Shown here piece after piece: positions 42,755 through 49,732 of a DNA stretch of 64,000 nucleotides. The notes beneath the pieces were generated by a model. The model had not been told where the DNA came from, searched no databases, and saw only the letters and a program-made list of their open reading frames with translations. The first letter of the stretch is position 1; each line of letters starts with the position of its first letter. Position numbers and translations under genes: made by a program. The stretch comes from Nodosilinea nodulosa PCC 7104 (GTDB lineage Bacteria > Cyanobacteriota > Cyanobacteriia > Phormidesmidales > Phormidesmidaceae): contig NZ_JH976537.1 of assembly GCF_000309385.1 (NCBI RefSeq), forward strand, positions 771,426 to 835,425, written 5' to 3'.

Positions 42755-42771
42755 GAAACATCGGTATGAAT

Positions 42772-42787
42772 GTTCAAACGTTTGAAC
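42772..42787. repeat. 16-bp perfect palindrome beside IS insertion site
   Basis: GTTCAAACGTTTGAAC, 18 bp after the LuxR 1 stop codon and 1 nt before the IS target duplication. It could be a small terminator, an operator or the feature that attracted the element. Confidence 0.6.
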
Positions 42788-42794
42788 GTTTATG

Positions 42795-44587
42795 CTCACG
42801 GTTCGCTCATTTTTAAATGAGGTCAGCCAATTGGGTTAGGTTTGGGCTATGGATACCCCCCTAACCGTTATCACCGAACGGGTTGACGATATTCCCCTGT
42901 TGCTGGCCCAACTGCAGCGGATGGACGTGCAACCCCTGCTCGACGACTACTTTCCGACCCATGGGAACTGGCAGGGGCTCAGCTTAGGCCATGTGGTGAT
43001 AGTTTGGCTGAGCCACATTTTGTCCCAAGCGGATCACCGGTTAAACCCCGTGCAGGCCTGGGTAGAGCGACATCAGGAAACCTTGCAACAGGGCTTGCAG
43101 CAACCGGTTCGCGCCCTTGACCTGAGTGACGACCGCCTAGAAAGCGTGTTGCGATATCTCAGTGATGATGCCCAATGGGCGTTGTTTGAACCGGCGTTGA
43201 ATCAGCGTCAGATTCAGGTGTATGACCTGCACCCCAAACGGCTGCGTCTGGATAGTACCAGCGTCAGCGGGGATTGGACGGTCAATGAGTCAGGGCTGTT
43301 CCAATATGGCCATAGCAAAGACCATCGCCCCGACCTGCCCCAACTGAAGCTGATGCTGGCGACGCTAGATCCGCTGGGGCTACCGATAGCGACCGAGATT
43401 GTCTCCGGGCAGCGCGCCGACGACCCGCTCTACATTCCGGCCATCGGGCAGGTGCGTCAGACCCTCAGTCAGTCTGGGTTGCTCTACGTGGGTGACAGCA
43501 AGATGGCCAGTCTAGCGACCCGTTGCTTTCTCCAGGCCACAGGCGATTACTATCTCTGTCCGCTCGGTGGGACTCAACTCAAGGCGGAGGCGATGCAGGC
43601 CTACCTAGACCCAGTGGAGCAAGGGGCCGTTGAGTTGCAGGAGATTCACTACGACTATGCCGACGGTCACACCGCGCTGATTGCCCGAGGCTATGAGCAG
43701 ACCCAGACCCGCACAGGAGAATGGGACGGACACACCTGGACGTGGTCAGAGCGGCAATTGGTCGTGTACTCCTTGGCTTATGCTCAATCCGCCCAGCAGG
43801 CCTTCCAAGCTCGACTTGAGCACGCCCAGACGGCCTAGCGGCGCTCAACCAATCGGGGCGCGGCCAGAAAGCCTTTCCCGATGAGGTCGCCTTAGCGCAA
43901 GCCGCCGAGGCGATTCTCACCCGCTACCGGGTCAAGGCCTACGTTCAACTCACCTACTCACAACAGGTGGAGCAACACGCTGTGCGTCGCTACCGGGACC
44001 GCCCGGCTCGGATGGTGGAGCACCGTCGATTCCAGGTGAATGGCACCCTAGAAACTGAGGCCATCAACCAGCAGATGCAAACCTTGGGCTGGCGGGTCTA
44101 TGTCACCAATCATCCCGCAGCGGCATTATCGTTGCCTCAAGCCGTGACGGTCTACCGCCAAGAATATCTGGTGGAGCACAGCTTTAGCCGACTCAAAGGG
44201 CATCCCCTCTCCCTCTCCCCGATGTACTTACAGCGTGAAGACCATATCAAGGGATTAATTCGCTTACTCTCGATGGGGTTGCGGCTGTTAACGCTGGTGG
44301 AGTTTCAGATGCGTCAAGCCTTAGCTGGTCACCAAGAAACCCTCTCAGGGCTATATATCGGTAATCCCAAGCGGGCGACGGCACGTCCGACAGCCGAATT
44401 ACTGTTGGCCAGTTTTCGCGACATTACTCTAGTCATGGTGAATGCACGAGGGCAGACCTATGCCCATCTGACGGAGCTGACGCCTTTACAGCAGCAGATC
44501 TTAAAGGCTCTCAACTTCCCGGTAAGTATTTACACCCTGCTGGGGCCCGTATCTGACGAACCACCTTAGAAATGAGCGAACCGGGAG
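42795..44587 (+). mobile_element. IS1634-like insertion sequence
   Basis: 1793 bp. Terminal inverted repeats of 22 bp with 2 mismatches: left begins CTCACGGTTCGCTCATTT (42795), right end reads CTCCCGGTTCGCTCATTT on the minus strand (from 44587). The flanking TTTATG at 42789-42794 and 44588-44593 is a perfect 6-bp target-site duplication. It separates two GAF-LuxR paralogues. The preserved duplication suggests recent insertion. Confidence 0.9.
42849..44569 (+). pseudogene. IS1634-family DDE transposase, frameshifted
   Basis: A 329-codon frame (42849-43838) ends at TAG; the rest continues in the -1 frame (from 43835: LAALNQSGRGQKAF) to 44569, about 574 codons in all. DDE residues: Asp in RLRLDSTSVSG, Asp in LLYVGDSKMAS, and Glu in YLVEHSFSRLKGHPL, which lies after the shift, so the catalytic triad is split. 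GHSKDHRPDLPQLK is typical of IS1634. The overlap between frames is only about 18 nt and has no slippery heptamer, so loss of one C in a GCC-CTA context is more likely than programmed shifting. Confidence 0.85.
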
Positions 44588-44654
44588 TTTATGGGAGACC
44601 TGTCTTAATCAGACTAGCTATAGCTACAGCGGCCAAAATATAGCGGCTAGAGGG

Positions 44655-45344
44655 TTAACCCAGCGCGATACTGCCGGAAAGTTTGGCCACCATTTCCGCC
44701 CGCGATGACACATTCAGCTTACGAAAGATGCGCTTCAGGGCTTGCTTCACGGTATTCTCCGTAATCCACAGTTCGGCGCCGATCGCTCTGTTGGTCAGCC
44801 CTTGGGCGACGAGTTCCACAATCTGGGTTTCCCGTGGCGTCAGGTTGTCGGTGCCCAGGCTGGCTGGGGTGGATGGCGATCGCACCACGGTCAATCGACT
44901 CGAAAAATGCAGGCACAGGGCGCTGAGATCGGCCAGATTGTCGGCATTGAAAGGGGCATCGGCGCGATCGCGGGTAAAAGCCAGCCCCCCGGTCAACTTT
45001 CCATGGGTGACAATCGGCCCCACCATCACATGGGCATGATCGGCCCGAGGACAAAGGGTTTGCCAGACGCCGGGAGGCAAAACCACCTCATCGTGTACCG
45101 CCGTATGGCGCTGCACCAGATAGCGCAGCACCGGATTGTGCTCCAGCGACAGCGCCAGCCGCATTAACTTGGGCATGGTGTCGTTGATGGCCGGAAACTC
45201 ATCTAAAAAACTCAGTTTCCAGCGACGGGCCGAGAAGTAGTCGCCCAAATGAGCCATCACAGATTCGCGCAGCTCGTCTTCGTGTTGGGCCTGGGCGATC
45301 GCCCGAAACAGGCTCTGCAAAGAAATGTCTGTGCAATGGGTCAT
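44655..45344 (-). CDS. GAF-LuxR-type transcription regulator, copy 2
   Basis: 229 aa from ATG 45344; a TTG 8 codons upstream overlaps the conserved promoter motif and is rejected. GAF-like N-terminal domain (AHVMVGPIVTHGKLTGGLAF) and LuxR HTH (LTPRETQIVELVAQGLTN and GAELWITENTVKQALKRIF). Paralogue of the gene at 42047; overall similarity is moderate in the sensor and high in the HTH, suggesting the same DNA target but different signals. Divergent from the DUF6220 gene. Confidence 0.88.
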   Translation of the reverse strand: MTHCTDISLQSLFRAIAQAQHEDELRESVMAHLGDYFSARRWKLSFLDEFPAINDTMPKLMRLALSLEHNPVLRYLVQRHTAVHDEVVLPPGVWQTLCPRADHAHVMVGPIVTHGKLTGGLAFTRDRADAPFNADNLADLSALCLHFSSRLTVVRSPSTPASLGTDNLTPRETQIVELVAQGLTNRAIGAELWITENTVKQALKRIFRKLNVSSRAEMVAKLSGSIALG

Positions 45345-45366
45345 TGAAGTCACCAACCGCTGAGGC

Positions 45367-45392
45367 AAAGTGTACCCGATTGAGGTCTATTC
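45367..45392 (-). promoter_or_regulatory. Conserved motif upstream of LuxR gene 2
   Basis: On the minus strand: GAATAG-A-CCTCAA-TC-GGGTAC-A-CTTT, matching the motif at 42012-42037 at 22 of 26 positions. It lies 22 nt before the LuxR 2 start. Confidence 0.55.
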
Positions 45393-45481
45393 GTCAGAAG
45401 GGAAGACCTTTAACTTGGGATTTGTGCTGGAAGCCTGTTGCCTTTGCGCCCTTTATAGCAATCTTTGATTGCTCCTTCCCA

Positions 45482-45964
45482 ATGGTTTTGACATCCCCTT
45501 CACCCAACTCGAATGCTGACCCAATTCCTGAGACAACTCCACCTTTGGCGAGATCCGCCGCCATCGGGTTTTATGCCCTAGCGGTCCTGTTTAACCTGTG
45601 CCTGGTAGCGCAACTCGTCACCGTGGGGCTAGCGGTTTTTTACGACCCTGCCTGGTGGAACGCTCACGTTTGGCTAGTTCGTAGCTACAGCGGCCTTTCT
45701 CTGATTTTGCTGTTATGGGTTTACTGGCAGCCGTTCCCCCCACGAACCCGAACTCTGACCCTGAGTTTTCCGGTAGTGCTGGGGCTTCAGTTTCTCACCA
45801 TTCACCTGCAAACCCCGCTGCCCCTACCGCTAGCGGTGATGCACCCCCTGCTTGGATTCGCGCTGTTTACTGCATCAACCACCCTCGTACACCGGGTTTG
45901 GCACCTTGTGTCGATCCCTTCCGAAACCCGTGAACCCCAGCCGAAAACCCCCAATCCCCTTTAG
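45482..45964 (+). CDS. DUF6220-like membrane protein
   Basis: 160 aa from ATG 45482 (an upstream open extension of 46 codons is probably non-coding). Four hydrophobic segments: about 28-50 (IGFYALAVLFNLCLVAQLVTV), 67-84 (VRSYSGLSLILLLWVYW), 93-108 and 118-135. A short polar N-terminus and C-terminal tail rich in Pro. Small four-helix membrane proteins of this type have no known role. Divergent from LuxR copy 2 and probably its target. Confidence 0.72.
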   Translation: MVLTSPSPNSNADPIPETTPPLARSAAIGFYALAVLFNLCLVAQLVTVGLAVFYDPAWWNAHVWLVRSYSGLSLILLLWVYWQPFPPRTRTLTLSFPVVLGLQFLTIHLQTPLPLPLAVMHPLLGFALFTASTTLVHRVWHLVSIPSETREPQPKTPNPL

Positions 45965-45990
45965 CCCCCCAGGCTAAACAGCCCTTTTAC

Positions 45991-46020
45991 TCCCCCTCCC
46001 CCCCATCCCCCCATCCCCCC
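45991..46020 (+). repeat. C-rich heptamer-like repeat abutting a start codon
   Basis: Three or more CCCCATC/CCCCCAT units, the last running into ATG 46021 of the sulfurtransferase gene. It leaves no Shine-Dalgarno sequence. Confidence 0.7.
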
Positions 46021-46851
46021 ATGATCCCCTACGCCCATCCCGAAGCCCTAGTCGATACCCAATGGCTGTCCGACCATCTTCACGATCCAACTCTGCGAAT
46101 TCTGGAAGTGGATATGAGCCCTGAACCCTATCAGAACAATCACATCCCAGGAGCGGTGTTTTGGAATATTTTGAAGGATGTGTTTCAGCCCGATCTGCGG
46201 ATTAATTTTGAGCCGGATGCGATCGCATCCCTCCTCTCCCGCTCCGGCATTGCCAACGAAACCACCGTCATCGCCTACGGCAGCTACCCTGGCACCGGAG
46301 CCTGGATATTCTGGTTTCTCAACGTCATTGGTCACCAGAATGTTCGCGTGCTCAATGGCGGCCATCAGAAATGGCTGGCAGAAGGACGTCCGGTTGCCTC
46401 AAAATTCGCCACGGTTTCCCCTAGGTCGCATCAGCCCAGGCTGTTGAACATGGACTTGCGGGCGACGAAAGATGAGGTTCTGGCTGCCATCAATGACCCT
46501 CAGCGAGTACTTTTAGATGTCCGCACGCTGCCGGAATACGTGGGGGAGGTGTTTCTCATGGAGCCTCCTAAAAACGGCGAACGGGCCGGGCACATTCCGG
46601 GGGCGGTGCATCTAGAACACACCCTCACTCTGAATGAAGACGGCACGTTCAAATCTGTCGAAGAGTTGCAGACTCTCTTCAGCAGCCAGGGTATTGCCCC
46701 CGAAAAAGAAGTGTTTCCTTACTGCGCTGTGGGCGGGCGATCGGCCTATATGTGGTTTGTTTTGAAGCATCTGTTGGGCTATGCCAACGTGCGCAATTAC
46801 GACGGTTCCTGGAACGAGTGGAGCCGACTTGCCGATACTCCGATCGCCTAG
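46021..46851 (+). CDS. Sulfurtransferase with two rhodanese domains
   Basis: 276 aa, the length of TST/SseA-type thiosulfate or mercaptopyruvate sulfurtransferases. The N-terminal domain is inactive (the Cys loop is replaced by IAYGSYPGTGA), while the C-terminal domain has the persulfide-forming C235 in VFPYCAVGGRSAY. HIPGAV occurs in both halves. It moves sulfane sulfur from a donor to thiophilic acceptors such as cyanide. The start is set by homology-like beginning IPYAHPEALVDTQWL; a C-rich repeat precedes it. Confidence 0.92.
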   Translation: MIPYAHPEALVDTQWLSDHLHDPTLRILEVDMSPEPYQNNHIPGAVFWNILKDVFQPDLRINFEPDAIASLLSRSGIANETTVIAYGSYPGTGAWIFWFLNVIGHQNVRVLNGGHQKWLAEGRPVASKFATVSPRSHQPRLLNMDLRATKDEVLAAINDPQRVLLDVRTLPEYVGEVFLMEPPKNGERAGHIPGAVHLEHTLTLNEDGTFKSVEELQTLFSSQGIAPEKEVFPYCAVGGRSAYMWFVLKHLLGYANVRNYDGSWNEWSRLADTPIA

Positions 46852-46927
46852 AGCAAAATCGCGTTTGAGCTCCAAACTCTACGTCAAACTGAGCGGGGCT
46901 CTTGCCCGTTTTTGCTGACCCGCTGGT

Positions 46928-47093
46928 CTGATGGACTGACAAAAGTCTGATGCAGTTTTGATGTAGGTTGGTGTTGAGCGAAGCGTTCGCGTTGGCGCAG
47001 CCGCCCCTGTGGGGCTAGCGTCTCTAGGGGAGAAAACCCAACACCAGTAACGGTTTTGTTGGCTTACGCTAACGCTAGCCCAACCTACTAAAG
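46928..47093 (-). repeat. MITE-like interspersed repeat, copy C (inverted relative to A)
   Basis: GGACTGACAAAA at the left, then TGATGTAGGTTGGTGTTGAGCG, an internal insertion with GGCGCAGCCGCC, and CCAACACCAGTAACGG.. TTGTTGG.. CCAACCTAC. It is collinear with the reverse complement of copy A. It fills most of the gap 46852-47316, which has no gene. Confidence 0.75.
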
Positions 47094-47316
47094 CTGGCAC
47101 GTTGGGCTCCCTGGGTTTTGGGGCGGCGGGCTGATTTGGGCAGAATACTGCAAATTTTGCTGAATGGAAGCAGCTTCCGCGACCTAAATGCAAGATTCTG
47201 CTCTATGAAACTAGACAATGCATCAAGGAAAGCATCGCTGGTGCATTCGATTGATGGTCTAGGGTTATTGTTATAAAATTAGGCGCAGATCTAATCAAAT
47301 ATTGTCTAAAAATTTC

Positions 47317-48078
47317 ATGATTAATCGGCACGAAGACACTTTAGCTATACTGGTCAAAAATATTGGGGTGGATCTCCATCATCATCATGCAGTTCAGCTT
47401 GTTATCAGTTTAGACAAGCCCTACAAGGCAGTCTTGGATAATCAAGAATTTGAATCTATTCGAGGATTCTTGATTGATTCTGATGTTCCCCATGCGTGTC
47501 AGTCAGCAAACGCTACTGTCTTGGTAATTAGCGTTGATGCAACCTCCACAAAAGGCGGACTGCTGAAACAGCAATTATCGAAAAACAAATTTTTGCTGAT
47601 TGACAAGGTTTTTTCTGTTTGTGAAATCGATCGCTTCTCGGCAAGCTATTGGAATTATTGCCATAATGCCACCGCTGAATTTGATCCTCTCCATCTTATT
47701 TGCAGTCTCTATGATAGGCAAAGCAATATTATTTCATTCGATCAAAGATCGTTGGCTGCGATCGCTTTTATCAACCAAAATATTGGCAAGACGATTCAGG
47801 TAACTGATATTGCGCGGCACGTTGATTTATCTGAGGGTCGCTTACGACATCTATTTTCAGAGCAAATCGGTATTCCGATCACATCCTACATTCTGTGGGC
47901 TCGGATTAAAGTTGCTTTAAAGGAAATGCTAAACCCAGGCGTAACCCTGGCGAATGCTGCCCATCGTGCTAACTTTTCAGATCATGCCCATTTTACTCGA
48001 ACCTTCAGGCGAATGTTTGGAATTTCACCTTCGCTGCTGTTGAAGCATAGCCAATTTCTTCAAGTTTTTGACCTGTAA
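47317..48078 (+). CDS. AraC-family transcription regulator
   Basis: 253 aa from the Met of MINRHEDTLAIL (a TTG 5 codons upstream is possible). N-terminal cupin-like sensor with DLHHHHAVQLVISLDKPY and C-terminal double HTH (IARHVDLSEGRLRHLFSEQIG; LANAAHRANFSDHAHFTRTFRRMFG in part). GC and codon use are clearly lower than in the core genes, suggesting acquisition. Convergent with the NAD(P)-binding protein gene 40 bp away; its target is probably nearby but not evident. Confidence 0.88.
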   Translation: MINRHEDTLAILVKNIGVDLHHHHAVQLVISLDKPYKAVLDNQEFESIRGFLIDSDVPHACQSANATVLVISVDATSTKGGLLKQQLSKNKFLLIDKVFSVCEIDRFSASYWNYCHNATAEFDPLHLICSLYDRQSNIISFDQRSLAAIAFINQNIGKTIQVTDIARHVDLSEGRLRHLFSEQIGIPITSYILWARIKVALKEMLNPGVTLANAAHRANFSDHAHFTRTFRRMFGISPSLLLKHSQFLQVFDL

Positions 48079-48118
48079 GACGGCAAGATGAGTTTTTGTT
48101 GTACCTGAATCTGAGGGA

Positions 48119-48760
48119 TTAATATGTCAGAAGCAGGGTTTGATTAACGTACTGCATTTCAGAAACTTCATTCAGCATAAAGTCGGCTACATCAGCACGA
48201 GAGATATTACCTGCCTTAACTCCACTCAAATTGGTCAGGATACGATACTTTCCAGTGCGTGCTCCATTGGTCAGAAATCCAGGGCGAATTATTTCCCAAT
48301 CCAAGCCCGATTGGCGGACGATTGCTTCCTGCCTGTCTTTGTCTTCATACCCTGTTTTAAGTAATAGCGGGTTAATGATTTTATCATAGAAGAATCCACC
48401 GTGACCTCGACTGTCCCCCGCCCCGATGCCAGTGACGCAGAGAAGTCGACGACAGGGCGACTTTTTCATCGCTTCGATTACTGTTTTTGTGCCTTCTGAG
48501 TAAATGGATACGGGTTTGCGAGTTGGTTTGATGCCAATGGTGATACATACTGCATCCTGCCCATTCACGTTTTGCTCAATCACGCTTTTGTCGAGGATGC
48601 CTCCCTTAATAACATTGAGATGTTCGTCATTAATTTCTAGAAGCTCGGGATTTCGGGCAATTAGAGTAACGTCATGCCCGGCTTGAAGTGCCTGTTGCAA
48701 AAGCTCGAAGCCTACTCCTCGAGTGGCACCAATCAATAGTAGTTTCATGCTTTGAGTCAA
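48119..48760 (-). CDS. NAD(P)-binding NmrA/SDR-like oxidoreductase
   Basis: 213 aa. Rossmann nucleotide-binding motif GATRGVGFELL near residue 12, a dinucleotide-binding DVTLIARN strand, CVTGIGAGDSRGHGG and DWEIIRPGFLTNG, as in atypical SDR proteins (NmrA/BVR-B type) that lack the YxxxK catalytic pair. May be a reductase or a redox-sensing protein. 35 bp downstream of the SnoaL-like gene on the same strand; low GC. Confidence 0.87.
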   Translation of the reverse strand: MTQSMKLLLIGATRGVGFELLQQALQAGHDVTLIARNPELLEINDEHLNVIKGGILDKSVIEQNVNGQDAVCITIGIKPTRKPVSIYSEGTKTVIEAMKKSPCRRLLCVTGIGAGDSRGHGGFFYDKIINPLLLKTGYEDKDRQEAIVRQSGLDWEIIRPGFLTNGARTGKYRILTNLSGVKAGNISRADVADFMLNEVSEMQYVNQTLLLTY

Positions 48761-48795
48761 TCCTTGGGATGCTGGTCAGTATTTTATGAGCTAGC

Positions 48796-49212
48796 TCATG
48801 CCTGAAACTGAGCCAATAGTGGAAAACTCGGATCGACATCGACTTGGCGTGAAGCGAGATACCATTTTCCGTCTTTTTTTACCGCTCTATCGGTTACAAA
48901 GGCGCTGCCAAATCGGAGCAGATCTTCCCGATTGAATACTAGGAGATAGGACTCCATGATAGCTTCTGAACTATCGCCTCGAATAATAGCGTTTGTAGTA
49001 CAGTGTCTCCTGCCACGGGCAAAGGTATCTAGCATTGCATAAAAGCCTTGTTGCAGCTGTTCCTTGCCGATCGCAGTCCCCCAAAAACCTTGAACACTAC
49101 CGTCTTCCGCAAAAATAGCGAGGTAATTTTCGACATCTTCTTTGTCGAGGGCCATTTCAAAGCGTGCTGCTAGTTCCATGACTTCAAGTTTGTCTGACGC
49201 TGTCAGGTTCAT
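48796..49212 (-). CDS. SnoaL-like NTF2-fold protein
   Basis: 138 aa. Single NTF2-like domain: ARFEMALDKEDVENYLAIFAEDGSV, GFWGTAIGKEQL, and RRHCTTNAIIRGDSSEAIMESYLLVF in segments, ending RAVKKDGKWYLASRQVDVD. These resemble bile-acid-dehydratase/naphthalene-dioxygenase small-subunit-like (SnoaL_4) proteins. Likely operon with the downstream NAD(P)-binding protein. Third NTF2-fold gene within 11 kb. Confidence 0.83.
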   Translation of the reverse strand: MNLTASDKLEVMELAARFEMALDKEDVENYLAIFAEDGSVQGFWGTAIGKEQLQQGFYAMLDTFARGRRHCTTNAIIRGDSSEAIMESYLLVFNREDLLRFGSAFVTDRAVKKDGKWYLASRQVDVDPSFPLLAQFQA

Positions 49213-49732
49213 GGTTCATCCCTTGCTGAGATATGACTGTTGTTCCGATGAAAACGACTGTATTTAGGCTGTTTCTATGTCGCTGAGCAAGAATAGCATC
49301 GATGAATTCAGTAAAGCTTGAATAAAACGGCTACTGTTCCAATTGTCCTTTTACGTCCAGCAGTTTTTACAGCAGCTATCGCCTGTAGACTATTCTGCTG
49401 ACAAGTGTTTCGGTGATTTCAGCCACAGTCAGGAACCACCAGCGTAATACCTGTGCAGAGTCGAGCCAACCAGAAACTCATTGCCTGAAAGCCCCCTCTT
49501 ACAGGGAAAGTTAGTCTTCTAGAACTTTCCAAGACTATGCTGGCGTTCTACCCCTAGAGAGCCAGTCCTTTAAGACGGCAAAAACAATTCTGATGAACTG
49601 ATGAAGGCACTCAACGGCTCTGGAGACGCATGGACAGCCTCCCGCGCTACATTGGCCTTTAGATACTGCCCCGGGCATCGATAGCTGGCCGAGACTGCAC
49701 CACGGGCGATGTAGCAACTGCACCTTAACGTT
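49213..49732. other. Intergenic region without supported gene
   Basis: 520 bp between the SnoaL-like and 5-oxoprolinase genes. It has a perfect 8-bp hairpin GGAAAGTT/AACTTTCC (49505-49512 with 49523-49530) and no convincing open frame on either strand. No clear GTA-N8-TAC site is seen upstream of the oxoprolinase. Confidence 0.5.

Noticed and set aside
45991-46020. CRISPR-like interpretation of C-rich repeats
   Set aside because: Units are contiguous with no spacers; they are simple tandem repeats.
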